Shown: piece by piece, positions 31,656-40,017 of the stretch
Layout: every line of letters starts with the position of its first letter
Position numbering within the stretch: position 1 is the stretch's first letter
DNA from: an uncultured Collinsella sp.
GTDB taxonomy: Bacteria > Actinomycetota > Coriobacteriia > Coriobacteriales > Coriobacteriaceae
Reading direction: 5' to 3'
Assembly: GCA_900759565.1 (NCBI GenBank)
Contig: CAAEVV010000064.1
Coordinates: 1-64,000, forward strand
Length of the DNA: 64,000 nucleotides
Position numbers and translations under genes: made by a program
The notes under the pieces: model-generated
Database searches by the model: none
The model's input: the letters and a program-made list of their open reading frames with translations, nothing else
What the model was told of the DNA's origin: nothing

Positions 31656-34538
31656 CTAAATAAACACGTCGACGAGGATGGGCATAAGGTTGAGCAGGCC
31701 AAACACCAGCGCCACGCCCCAGCCGAGCCTAAAGCAGCTGCGCCAGGTGCTGCGTGCGAAGGTGTTATCGATCAGCACCTCGACAAAATACGTCGCAGCC
31801 ATCACGACCAGGGCGACCACCCAGCTCACCGGGTTGTCCCAGACAAAGAACATGCCCACCCACATCAAAAACAGCACGGTCTCGCACCAGTGCATAAGGG
31901 TCATCTTGGCCAGCGTGCCGCCGCTCATCTCGGTGGCGACACCCTGGACAATCTCCTGATGCGCGTGATGCGAGTACGAAAGGTCAAACGGCGACTTGCG
32001 CAGCTTGATGGTAAGCACCGCGAGCAACGCGAGGAAAATGGGTGCGCTGTACACGATGATGGGGGCCGACTGCCCCGTCACGGCAATGGAATCGAAGCTG
32101 TCGGTGGCAAGATACAGACCCACGCTCATCAGCAGAACGGCGGGCTCGTAGCTCATAACCTGCAGCAACTCACGATCGGCGCCAACCTGGGCAAACGGGC
32201 TTTGCGTCGAGGCGGACGCCAGCACCACAAAGATCGCGGCGAGCGTCACCATAAAGGAGCATAACATCGTGTTGGAACCCGACACAAAGATGCCACCGCC
32301 CACCACGGTAAAGATGAGCGCGCACGCCATATAGGTATCGTCCATGGTGTTTACGCTGGCAGGGGCTTTGCGCAGCAGCTTGGCAACGTCGTAGAATGGC
32401 TGGAGCAGGCGCGGGCCCACGCGGCCCTGCATGCGGGCCGAAAGTTTGCGGTCAACGCCGTCGATCAGGCCGCCCACAAGCGGCGCCAGCAGGGCAAACG
32501 CCACGGTGCCTATAAAGATGCCCACGACACCCGAACCTTCGAAATACTTGCCGCGCAGCACCGAGGGCACGCTCATGGCAAGCCGCTCGGGCCCAATCCA
32601 CGCGCAACACAGCAGCGCAAACAAGATAATGCTGCAGCACACGACGCTGCCCGCGGGGCCAATACGCTTCTCGCCAAGGGCGTCCTCCGAGTACCAATTG
32701 CGCTTTTCGGCCTTTACCTCGCGACCCATCGAGCCGCGGAAATGGCGATATTTATCGGTTCCCACGCCCGAAAGATATACGTTTACGTGCGGTTTGTTGC
32801 TCACGCGGAATGAAGTCAGCAGCACCACGGCGATAAACGCCACGATAACCACCATCAGATACATGGCGTCCTTGCCGATAACGTACGGCACGCGGCCAAA
32901 CACCATGGCCAAGTAAGGCGACACCAGACCGCTCGAGATAACCGGGAACGCCACGCAGCACAGAATCAGCAGCGCGGCGATGGTGTTGAGTGCCACCCAT
33001 TCGGTCTTATGGACATTGACCTCAACGTTTTGAGCCGTGGGGTCGACGCCCGAAAGCTTGGCAAGCCACTTGCCCCAGAAGAAGAACGTCGCGGCCGAGC
33101 CAAAGGCCAGCACCATGATCATGAGCACGTTGCCAGTCTGCGCGAACGCCACCAGGGCGCCCCACTTGGACACGAGCATGCCAAACGGCGCCACAAACAT
33201 GCCCATGATACCCAGCATCATCAGACGCGTCAGGTGCGGCATGCGGCTGAACATACCGTCCATGTCCTCGATATCGCGGCTGCCGATATGATGCTCGGCC
33301 GTGCCCACGCACAGGAACAGCAGCGACTTTGCCACCGTGTGGAACAGGATCAGGAAGATGGCCGCCCATACGGCCTCGGGCGCGCCGACACCCAAGCAGG
33401 CACTGATGAGGCCCAAGTTGGAAATGGTGGAGTACGCGAGCACGCGTTTGGCGTTACTCTGCGAGATGGCCATAAGGGCAGCGAGCAAAAACGTGATGGC
33501 ACCCACACTCGTGACCATAAAGCCGGTCACGGGATAGATGGCATAGAGCGGGCTCAGCTTGACCATCAGGAACACGCCGGCTTTGACCATGGTTGACGAG
33601 TGCAGCAGGGCGCTCGTGGGCGTGGGGGCGACCATGGCGCCGAGCAGCCAGGTGTGGAACGGCATCTGCGCGGCCTTGGTGAGTGCGGCGAGCGACAGCA
33701 GGACGACCGGCATCACCAGCAGTGCGGATTGCGCGGTGCCGGCGCCGGAAAGCTCGATCATGCCCGAGATGGTCAGCGGCATGCCGTTAACGTGCAGAAA
33801 CATAAGGCCCGCCAAAAACGCGATGCCGCCCAGCATGTTGAGGATGATCTGGGTAAAGGCGTTCTTGATGGCCTCGGGCGTGCGCGTGTAGCCAATCATA
33901 AGGAACGAGCACACGGTGGTGATTTCCCAGCCGCAGAACAGCCACTCAAGGTTATCGCTCGTCACGATGACGAACATGGCCGAGAGGAACAGAAACATAA
34001 GTGCCAGGAACTGCGGGCGACGGTCGGGCGCAGTCTGCCCGCGCAGCGCGGCCTCGTGCTCGTCGTGGGCCTGGAAGTCCTTCATATAACCCAAGGCATA
34101 CACGCAGATTAGGCTGCCAACAATGCCGACGGCGAGGACCATGATCACGCTCATGTAGTCCAGGTAGAACGGCGTGGCGGTGACGACCTCGGCCGCGGGC
34201 AGCGTCATGGCTGCAAAGGCGAGCGAGCCCACCAGCTGGACTATGCCGAGCACCGTGGTGAGCGCGTTCCTATATTCGTACGCGTTGTACAGGATGACGG
34301 CGCATAGGATGACGTCGATAACGGAACTGATGATCGAGAGCACATGCGAGGTGCCGGGGGCAACCTCAAAGCTCTGCGGACCCGTGCCAAAAAACATGAC
34401 GGCGACTACAACTGTCACCGCCATAATAATGCCGGAGCCTATGAGCCCCACCGCATCGCGGGCGCGGTCACCGCGCGCGAGCAGCATGCCCAGCGCCGGT
34501 ACCAGCGGAAACAGGGTAAGGAAATACAGTAGCGTCAT
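31656..34538 (-). CDS. echAB: Ech-type hydrogenase membrane subunit, EchA-EchB fusion
   Basis: This 960-residue polytopic protein merges two subunits that are separate in Ech, Hyc and complex I. Residues about 1-600 are the NuoL/M-like antiporter module, with its conserved charged positions in membrane helices (for example the KAAQMPFHTWL segment). Residues about 650-960 are the NuoH-like module, with GRVGPR and the acidic VGADRELLQVMSYEP segment. The remaining genes follow in the standard Ech order C-D-E-F. The complex should couple ferredoxin oxidation and H2 production to ion pumping, or run in reverse. No frameshift or stop separates the modules. Confidence 0.9.
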   Translation of the reverse strand: MTLLYFLTLFPLVPALGMLLARGDRARDAVGLIGSGIIMAVTVVVAVMFFGTGPQSFEVAPGTSHVLSIISSVIDVILCAVILYNAYEYRNALTTVLGIVQLVGSLAFAAMTLPAAEVVTATPFYLDYMSVIMVLAVGIVGSLICVYALGYMKDFQAHDEHEAALRGQTAPDRRPQFLALMFLFLSAMFVIVTSDNLEWLFCGWEITTVCSFLMIGYTRTPEAIKNAFTQIILNMLGGIAFLAGLMFLHVNGMPLTISGMIELSGAGTAQSALLVMPVVLLSLAALTKAAQMPFHTWLLGAMVAPTPTSALLHSSTMVKAGVFLMVKLSPLYAIYPVTGFMVTSVGAITFLLAALMAISQSNAKRVLAYSTISNLGLISACLGVGAPEAVWAAIFLILFHTVAKSLLFLCVGTAEHHIGSRDIEDMDGMFSRMPHLTRLMMLGIMGMFVAPFGMLVSKWGALVAFAQTGNVLMIMVLAFGSAATFFFWGKWLAKLSGVDPTAQNVEVNVHKTEWVALNTIAALLILCCVAFPVISSGLVSPYLAMVFGRVPYVIGKDAMYLMVVIVAFIAVVLLTSFRVSNKPHVNVYLSGVGTDKYRHFRGSMGREVKAEKRNWYSEDALGEKRIGPAGSVVCCSIILFALLCCAWIGPERLAMSVPSVLRGKYFEGSGVVGIFIGTVAFALLAPLVGGLIDGVDRKLSARMQGRVGPRLLQPFYDVAKLLRKAPASVNTMDDTYMACALIFTVVGGGIFVSGSNTMLCSFMVTLAAIFVVLASASTQSPFAQVGADRELLQVMSYEPAVLLMSVGLYLATDSFDSIAVTGQSAPIIVYSAPIFLALLAVLTIKLRKSPFDLSYSHHAHQEIVQGVATEMSGGTLAKMTLMHWCETVLFLMWVGMFFVWDNPVSWVVALVVMAATYFVEVLIDNTFARSTWRSCFRLGWGVALVFGLLNLMPILVDVFI

Positions 34539-34719
34539 ACCATCACTCCCCCATGCAAAAACGCTGCAATTGTTTAACGTTATAGCTCAATTGAGGAGTA
34601 GCGGCGGCAGGTTTTCGGTCAACTGGGGAGTTTTAGGCGTACGGGGCAAGGAGCCTGTCCGCATTGGAGCAGAGGGGCGGCAAGAAAAATGCGCCCCTGT
34701 GGGCGCACCATCCCGTTTG
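34539..34719. other. Gap upstream of the hydrogenase operon
   Basis: CAATTG occurs twice (34567-34572 and 34588-34593) around a TATAAC-like box read on the minus strand, a candidate promoter/operator for the hydrogenase operon. The remainder holds the terminator of the gene to the right and nothing else I recognise. Confidence 0.4.
34685..34707 (-). terminator. Terminator of the orphan HTH gene
   Basis: Stem TGCGCCC/GGGCGCA (34690-34707) is followed on the minus strand by TTTTT (34685-34689), 13 bp past the stop. Confidence 0.8.
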
Positions 34720-35124
34720 CTATTCCGCCTTTTTAACGCGCGGCTTGCGACCGCGCGGCTTATCGACCAGCGCGGACTCACCGCTCTCGCGATACTGGCG
34801 GCACCAAGCCTTGACCGAAGACTCGCTAGGAATCTTGTGCTTGATCATGGCCTCGCGAACCGTTAAGCCGTTTTCCAAGCGGTCCTTAACCACGGCGAGC
34901 TTAACTTCGTACGAATAGGTGTGATGATGCGAACCGGCATTGAGAACGGCGTCGGCACCGCCCACGGCATACGCGCGGGCCCACTGACGAGCCGTGGCCT
35001 GGGGAATGCCAAGCTCCGCGGCGAGAGCGCGATGACCGACCCCCTCTTGGAGGATCTCGACGGCGCACTGCCTAACCTCGGGCGCATGCGTGCGAGTCCT
35101 AGTTGCTTCCGACATACCTGCCAC
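34720..35124 (-). CDS. Orphan double-HTH protein, IS3/IS150 OrfA-like
   Basis: This 134-residue protein has two helix-turn-helix units (about 18-60, with HRALAAELGIPQATARQWARAY, and about 70-115, with VREAMIKHKIPSESSVKAWCRQY), ending in the KPRGRKPRVKK-type basic tail. The layout matches OrfA (InsJ-type) of IS3-family elements. No integrase-domain OrfB follows and I see no terminal inverted repeats, so it is a solo relic or a domesticated regulator. A good promoter and a clean terminator suggest it is still expressed. The start could be GTG 35124 or ATG 35115. The sequence upstream is AT-rich. Confidence 0.7.
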   Translation of the reverse strand: MAGMSEATRTRTHAPEVRQCAVEILQEGVGHRALAAELGIPQATARQWARAYAVGGADAVLNAGSHHHTYSYEVKLAVVKDRLENGLTVREAMIKHKIPSESSVKAWCRQYRESGESALVDKPRGRKPRVKKAE

Positions 35125-35165
35125 TTCTTAGCCTTAGCCGTTAATCTGCTTTCTTACGTGCAAGT

Positions 35166-35194
35166 TAGATAGTAGCATTTTACTGTTTGCTCAA
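35166..35194 (-). promoter_or_regulatory. Promoter of the orphan HTH gene
   Basis: On the minus strand TTGAGC (35189-35194), a 17-bp spacer and TATCTA (35166-35171) lie about 40 bp before the start codon. Confidence 0.6.
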
Positions 35195-35448
35195 AGCAGT
35201 TAATTAAAATAGACGCGGCGTTATCTGGGCATTTGGCACCAAATTACGACATTTCTTTATCGATTATTTACGCTGGTAGCTGACTCGCAGCTAATCGTCA
35301 TTCGCTTGTCAACAAAATTGGCATCTCTTTATGTCCTTTGGTATAGAAGATATAGTTATTAACCCCTCCCCCAATAATTTTGAGTGATCTGCGAGGCAGT
35401 AGACGTCCTCACTCCTCATGATTACCGCGCATTGCCATCCACCGGAGC

Positions 35449-35488
35449 AAAACAAAAAGGGCGGGACCTGCTGCGCTTGCAGGCCCCG
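35449..35488 (-). terminator. Terminator of the reductase gene
   Basis: A GC-rich stem at 35461-35488 (CGGGACCTGC/GCAGGCCCCG, imperfect) is followed on the minus strand by TTTTTGTTTT. Confidence 0.8.
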
Positions 35489-35564
35489 CACCGGTTGGCA
35501 CCCGACGGGACACAGCCGGGCGAGACGGATCCGTGCTACCGCCCCGCCTGGCCGCGATGTTCAA

Positions 35565-37595
35565 CTACAGCTCGTTGGCCGCGTGATATGCCGTGCGAAT
35601 GGCGCTCGCAATGTCGGCGGTGCGCTCACCCGAGCAGTCTCCCACGCAGGTCACGGGCACCGTCACGCCATCCAGGTCAAACGCGTTGGCCTTGGAGCCC
35701 ACGGCCATCACCACGTAATCGCAGGCGATCTTCACCGGCTCCTCGGCGCCGTCCTCGGTGGTGCGAACAGCCTCCACGCCTTCGTCGGTAATGGCGGTCA
35801 GGCGGGTCTTCACGTGCTGCTCCACGTTGTGCTCGGCAAAGTCGCTCATGATCAGCGGCAGAATGGTCTCGGACTCGCCCGCGGCAATCTTGTCGAGCAT
35901 CTCCACGATCGCCACCTCGCAGCCGTGCTGCAGCAGGTACTCGGCAGTCTCGGTGCCCACCAGGCCACCGCCAATGACGGCGACGCGGCCCGTAAGCTCC
36001 ACCTTGCCGGCCAGCACGTCCCAGCTCGAGACGACCTTGTCCGAATCGGCACCCGGAACGGGAATGACCACGTCGTGCGCGCCCACGGCCACAATCGCGG
36101 CGTCGGCGGCGTTGAGGTCCTCGGCGGTAGCGGCATGGTTGAGCTCGACCTTCACGCCCAGGCCAGGCAGAATCTTCTCGTAGTACTCGACCGAGCGCAT
36201 GATCTCGTCCTTGCGCGGAGGCGCAGCCGCCAGCACAATCTGGCCGCCCAAGTGATCGCTCGCCTCGTAAACGGTCACGTCGTAGCCACGCTTGGCCGCC
36301 ACGCGCGCGGCCTCCAAGCCGGCGATACCGCCGCCCACCACGGCAATCTTCTTGTCGCCCTCGCCCGGCTTGATGGCGATGGTCGCCTCGTCACCGTTCT
36401 CGGCATTGAGCACGCACGAGATGTACTTGCGGTTTTGAATCGCGTCGACGCAGCCCTTGTTGCAGTTGAGGCACTCGCGGATGGGCTCACCCGTGGCGGC
36501 CTTCAGCGCAATGTCGGGGTCGCACATGAGCGAGCGGCCATAGGCGATGATGTCGGCCGCGCCGTCTTCCAGAATCTTCTCGCCGGCCTCGACCGAGACA
36601 ACACGGCCCACGGTTGCCACCGGCACGGAGACCAGGGCCTTGACGCGCTCGGCCACCGGCAGCGTCCAGTTGTAGGGCATGGCACCCATGGGTGGAATGG
36701 TGTCGCCCATGTTGCCGGTGTGGTTGGCCTGTGCAACCTGGATCATATCGATGCCCGCGCCCTCGAGCAGCTTGGCAAACTCGCAGGCCTCGTCGGGTAG
36801 CAAGCCGCCCTTGCCGCGCGGCGTGCCGTCGGGGTTCTCCATGATCACGGGGAGCTTGTACTCCACCATCAGCTGCGGCGCAGCCTCCTTAATGGCGGCG
36901 ACGACCTCCAGCGCGTAGCGGACGCGGTTCTCGAACGAACCACCGTACTCGTCGGTGCGCTTGTTGAGGATAGCCGAGCACAGCGAACCCACCAAGCGGT
37001 CGCCGTGGACCTCGATGGCGTCGATGCCGGCCTGCTGCGCGCGAGCGGCCGAGGCAGCAATGGCCTCCTTGATCTGGGTGAGCTGCTCTGCGCTTGCCTC
37101 GTTCACAAAGTGCTGCATGTCGTGGTGCAGCTTGGCGTAGGCCTGGTTGCGGATCTCGTTGGACTCGGCCATCTTGGCGGCAAAGGTCTCCTCGTCGCCG
37201 GCGGCCTTGGCCTCCTGCGCGGCCTTGGCGGCGGCCATGGATCCCATGACCATGCGGCCGACACCGGGCACATCGTACTCGGGATGGAACAGCTGCAGCG
37301 CGACCTTGGCGCCGTGCTTGTGGACGGCATCGGCCAGCGCCTTAAACGTGGGGATCTGGGCGTCGGTTGCCAGCTTGGGCGTGGGGCTTGCGGTCATGAC
37401 GGGAGCAACATCGCCGATGACGATGTAGCTCACGCCGCCACGGGCCAGGCGCTCGTAAAAAGCCAGGCTGCGCTCGCCGATGGAACCGTCGCGCTCCTCG
37501 TAGCCGGTGGTCAGCGGCGGGAACATAATGCGGTTCTTGAGCTCAAGGGGGCCAACCGTAATGGGCTGGAGCAGCTTGGATGCAGGTGCGGTCAT
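35565..37595 (-). CDS. Old-yellow-enzyme / 2,4-dienoyl-CoA reductase family oxidoreductase
   Basis: This 676-residue flavoenzyme has a TIM-barrel FMN domain (about 1-360), a [4Fe-4S] motif ECLNCNKGC then a further Cys about 16 residues on, and a C-terminal FAD/NAD(P)H module with two dinucleotide folds (GGGIAGLEAARVA and GGGLVGTETAEYL). This is the FadH/enoate-reductase/BaiCD plan. Gut anaerobes use such enzymes to reduce enoates, bile-acid intermediates or plant enones; the substrate cannot be read here. The usual OYE catalytic region reads IEVHGDRLVGSLCSAILNKR. AGAGAGGA lies 6 nt before the ATG at 37595. The array of alternating sites lies upstream of its promoter region. Confidence 0.9.
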   Translation of the reverse strand: MTAPASKLLQPITVGPLELKNRIMFPPLTTGYEERDGSIGERSLAFYERLARGGVSYIVIGDVAPVMTASPTPKLATDAQIPTFKALADAVHKHGAKVALQLFHPEYDVPGVGRMVMGSMAAAKAAQEAKAAGDEETFAAKMAESNEIRNQAYAKLHHDMQHFVNEASAEQLTQIKEAIAASAARAQQAGIDAIEVHGDRLVGSLCSAILNKRTDEYGGSFENRVRYALEVVAAIKEAAPQLMVEYKLPVIMENPDGTPRGKGGLLPDEACEFAKLLEGAGIDMIQVAQANHTGNMGDTIPPMGAMPYNWTLPVAERVKALVSVPVATVGRVVSVEAGEKILEDGAADIIAYGRSLMCDPDIALKAATGEPIRECLNCNKGCVDAIQNRKYISCVLNAENGDEATIAIKPGEGDKKIAVVGGGIAGLEAARVAAKRGYDVTVYEASDHLGGQIVLAAAPPRKDEIMRSVEYYEKILPGLGVKVELNHAATAEDLNAADAAIVAVGAHDVVIPVPGADSDKVVSSWDVLAGKVELTGRVAVIGGGLVGTETAEYLLQHGCEVAIVEMLDKIAAGESETILPLIMSDFAEHNVEQHVKTRLTAITDEGVEAVRTTEDGAEEPVKIACDYVVMAVGSKANAFDLDGVTVPVTCVGDCSGERTADIASAIRTAYHAANEL

Positions 37596-37737
37596 GGACA
37601 TTCCTCTCTTGTAGGCGCGGCGGCGATGATGCCGCGTAGTTGTCTAGAGGATATGGCATGGGAGCACGGCGGCACAACGAAAATCGGCGAATATCAGGTG
37701 GCGGCAGGTGGATGGGACGGGACGGCCCGTCAGTTTG

Positions 37738-38034
37738 TCTCAATCTGTAACAGTTACGCGGCAAAACCGGGTCTTACTGTTACAGATCGAGATATTCCCC
37801 TCGACCCAACCTCAACAATCTCAATCTGTAACAGCTAGACCCACTTTTGACCCCTACCTGTTACAGATCGAGACAAACCATACCCGCCTGCTAGAAAATC
37901 TCAATCTATAACAACAACTCGGCAAAATCCGTCCCTCGTGTTACAGATCAAGACAAACACGACCCAACCCACCGGTATATCTCGATCTGTAACACCTAGC
38001 CGCCTAAATCGGGTCTAGATGTTACAGATCGAGA
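37738..38034. repeat. Array of eight alternating 15-bp sites (4 x 81 bp)
   Basis: The site consensus is TCTCRATCTGTAACA. Forward copies begin at 37738, 37819, 37899 and 37980; reverse-complement copies begin at 37777, 37858, 37938 and 38020. Neighbouring sites are about 40 bp apart and the unit repeats every 80-81 bp. Each forward-reverse pair can form a 14-15 bp stem with a loop of about 23 nt. Loops 1, 3 and 4 share words such as CGGCAAAA and GGGTCT. The array lies between the reductase gene (upstream side) and the tRNA terminator. I do not recognise it as CRISPR, iteron or a known TF array. Confidence 0.85.
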
Positions 38035-38084
38035 TTTTGTTTGAGAGGCCGAGAATTGGACCGAAAACACGGTCCCGGAATAAC

Positions 38085-38114
38085 AAAAAAGCTCGCCGGC
38101 TAGGCCGACGAGCT
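38085..38114 (-). terminator. Terminator of the initiator tRNA gene
   Basis: Stem AGCTCGCCGGC/GCCGACGAGCT (one mismatch) is followed on the minus strand by TTTTTTGTT. It ends 10 bp past the CCA end. Confidence 0.88.
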
Positions 38115-38123
38115 GCAAGTTCT

Positions 38124-38200
38124 TGGTCGCGGGGGCAGGATTTGAACCTACGACCTCCGGGTTATGAGCCCGGCGAGCTACCAGACTGCTCCACCCCGCA
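38124..38200 (-). tRNA. tRNA-Met(CAT), initiator type
   Basis: This 77-nt cloverleaf encodes CCA. The anticodon is CAT in the loop CTCATAA; the anticodon stem has three consecutive G-C pairs (GGG/CCC) next to the loop, the hallmark of initiator tRNA. The D arm is GGAGCAGTCTGGTAGCTC and the T loop is TTCAAAT. Position 1 is T and position 72 is G, giving a U1-G72 wobble in place of the usual C1-A72 mismatch. Confidence 0.93.
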
Positions 38201-38231
38201 ATGTCTGGGCGCCTCATGTGCGCAAGAAAGT

Positions 38232-38260
38232 ATATTACGCGGGAGTTCGGTAAACGGCAA
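38232..38260 (-). promoter_or_regulatory. Promoter of the initiator tRNA
   Basis: On the minus strand TTGCCG (38255-38260), a 17-bp spacer and TAATAT (38232-38237) predict a start about 25 nt before the mature 5' end. Confidence 0.75.
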
Positions 38261-38354
38261 GGAAAAACTCGTGGAGCATAATTCCTTCATATTTAAACCT
38301 CTCAGCCCCTATCACCGTAAACGAATCGCAGCCGAGTGCCGTCGGCGGCGCGTA

Positions 38355-38360
38355 TACAAT
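38355..38360 (+). promoter_or_regulatory. -10 box of coaX
   Basis: TACAAT lies 36 bp before the coaX ATG. The -35 region is weak. Confidence 0.45.
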
Positions 38361-38396
38361 GGTGCGCGTCCTTTTATGCCAACACTGGGAGTAGAC

Positions 38397-39170
38397 ATGC
38401 TGCTCGCTATCGATATGGGAAACACGCAGACGGCCATGGGCCTGTTTGACGGAGACGAGCTGGTGCAGTCGTGGCGCATGCCCACCGACCGCTCCTATAC
38501 CGCCGACGAGATCCATGTGCGCCTGATGGGTTTCTTTAAGATGTACGGCCTTTCGCTCGACGCGGTCGACGCGGTCGCCTTTGCCGGCGTGGTGCCGCAG
38601 CTCTCGCGCGAATGGCACGCCGTGGCCGACCGCATTGCCGCGGACGCCATCGTCATCGGGCCGCAGACGGCCGCGGTGACCAAGCTGCGCGCGGCGCGTC
38701 CCCAAGCCGTAGGCGCCGATCGCGTCGCTAACGCCGTTGCGGCCGAGACTTTCTACGGCGCGCCGGCAATCGTGGTGGACTTTGGCACCGCGACCAATAT
38801 CGACGTCATCGATGAGGACGGTTATTACATTGGCGGAGCGATCGCGCCGGGCATTCGCATCTCCATGGACGCGCTTGCCGCCCGTGCCGCCAAGCTCGCC
38901 AGCGTGCCGCTCGAGGCGCCCGAGCACGCCATCGGCCGCGATACCGAGGAGTGCATCAAGGTCGGCGCCGTGACGGGCGCCGCCGCCATGGCCGAGGGCC
39001 TGGTCGCGCGCATGAAGCGCGAGCTGGGCCGCGAGGATGCCACCGTTATCGCCACGGGCGGTCTCGCCAGCATCGTCGCCGATTCGACCGATGCCTTCGA
39101 CGTGGTCGACGGACAGCTCACCATCAAGGGTATCTGCGAAATCTACCGCCGCATGCAGGAGCTGGGATAG
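38397..39170 (+). CDS. coaX: Type III pantothenate kinase
   Basis: This 257-residue enzyme phosphorylates pantothenate, the first step of CoA synthesis. It is an ASKHA-fold protein: IDMGNTQTAMG (5-15) binds the phosphate, GADRVANAVAA and VDFGTATNIDVID (about 120-135) are the type III signatures, and GGAIAPGI follows. GGGAG before the ATG at 38397 supports this start. It is followed by a hairpin and the converging BirA-like gene. Confidence 0.92.
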   Translation: MLLAIDMGNTQTAMGLFDGDELVQSWRMPTDRSYTADEIHVRLMGFFKMYGLSLDAVDAVAFAGVVPQLSREWHAVADRIAADAIVIGPQTAAVTKLRAARPQAVGADRVANAVAAETFYGAPAIVVDFGTATNIDVIDEDGYYIGGAIAPGIRISMDALAARAAKLASVPLEAPEHAIGRDTEECIKVGAVTGAAAMAEGLVARMKRELGREDATVIATGGLASIVADSTDAFDVVDGQLTIKGICEIYRRMQELG

Positions 39171-39248
39171 AGCAGGGGCTTAAGTCGAGCACGCCCGATG
39201 CCACAGTCCCCGCAAAGGCTCGCCAAACCTATTCCTCAGACAGGCGAA

Positions 39249-39286
39249 ACCCTCCCCGGCACAGGCCGAGGAGGGTCTTGTTGTCA
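39249..39286 (+). terminator. coaX terminator candidate
   Basis: Stem ACCCTCCCCGGC/GCCGAGGAGGGT (one mismatch) is followed by CTTGTTGTC. The T run is imperfect. Confidence 0.5.
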
Positions 39287-39315
39287 TCGTTGTCTTTGGG
39301 CGCTGGCGCCTCGCG

Positions 39316-40017
39316 CTACAGCCCGCGAATCCGTACGGCCTCGGGCGGAAACTCCTGCTCGCCGGCATCGGTCTTGATGGTCGCGCGGCCCCAGATGTCC
39401 AGGCCCGCAAACACACCGACCGCAAGCGGCAAGCCGTTGGGCGACACCGCCGCAACTTGGCGACCGAGCAGCGGCACCATGTCGAAGTACTCGCCCAGCA
39501 CGGGGGCCAGCGGACCGGCAGCACCCTGTGGCGTGTTGGCGACAACCGCCCAGGCATCCACGCGGGTCAACACGGCGGCGGCCAGCGCCTCGACCAGCGC
39601 TTCGTCAGCCACGTCCACACCGAGCTCGCTCAACGCCGAACGCTCAATATCCACCGTCACGGCACCGAACATGCCCGCAGCACCGGCACCGCCGTTCACG
39701 GCAACACGCGCGAGCGACGTCTCAAACGCAGGCGCACCGCACACGATATCGCTCGGCCACTGGATACCCACCTTACCGGCAAGGCCCAACCCCGGCGTCG
39801 AAGCCGTGCCCACAAGCGCATCCATCATGCCCATCGCCGCCACAAACGGCAGGCCGTGGAAGGCATGCATGTTCACGTCCGGGCGCACGACCAGCGAAAA
39901 CATCAGCGATGCATCGCCCGCGCTCCACGCGCACCAGCCCGCGGACATGCCCTCGCGGCCCGCGTCGCGCGCCGCGTCGAGCTCGGTACCGGCAACAACA
40001 GCATTCATCTCGATCAT
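39316..40017 (-). CDS. Degenerate biotin-protein-ligase-like protein
   Basis: This 233-residue protein has the layout of a BPL/LplA catalytic domain: SLMFSLVVRPDV, HAFHGLPFVAAMGMMDAL, then IQWPSDIV, and a small C-terminal beta domain (about 185-233). The two sequences that make BirA a ligase are changed. The GRGRxGR loop reads GREGMSAG, and the KWPND motif reads QWPSD, losing the catalytic Lys. It may be a diverged ligase or a non-enzymatic relative. Its ATG directly follows the folP-folK stop. There is no DNA-binding N-terminal domain. Confidence 0.65.
   Translation of the reverse strand: MIEMNAVVAGTELDAARDAGREGMSAGWCAWSAGDASLMFSLVVRPDVNMHAFHGLPFVAAMGMMDALVGTASTPGLGLAGKVGIQWPSDIVCGAPAFETSLARVAVNGGAGAAGMFGAVTVDIERSALSELGVDVADEALVEALAAAVLTRVDAWAVVANTPQGAAGPLAPVLGEYFDMVPLLGRQVAAVSPNGLPLAVGVFAGLDIWGRATIKTDAGEQEFPPEAVRIRGL

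Larger units (their letters stand above)
35125..35564. other. AT-rich gap between the HTH gene and the reductase
   Basis: This 440-bp gap holds no gene I trust. Positions 35160-35400 are distinctly AT-rich for this genome, consistent with acquired DNA. It contains the promoter of the HTH gene and the terminator of the reductase gene. Confidence 0.5.

Noticed and set aside
35309..35491. 60-codon minus-strand frame
   Set aside because: It runs through the terminator of the reductase gene and has no Shine-Dalgarno.
37708..37911. Plus-strand frame across the alternating-site array
   Set aside because: The repeating LLQIE-type peptide is produced by the array itself; no start signal.
37738..38034. 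CRISPR array
   Set aside because: Repeats are 15 bp and alternate in orientation, spacers are similar to each other, and no cas genes are in the window.
38019..38396. N-terminal extension of coaX back to 38019
   Set aside because: It would run antisense through the tRNA and its promoter; the ATG at 38397 has a Shine-Dalgarno and starts at the conserved motif.
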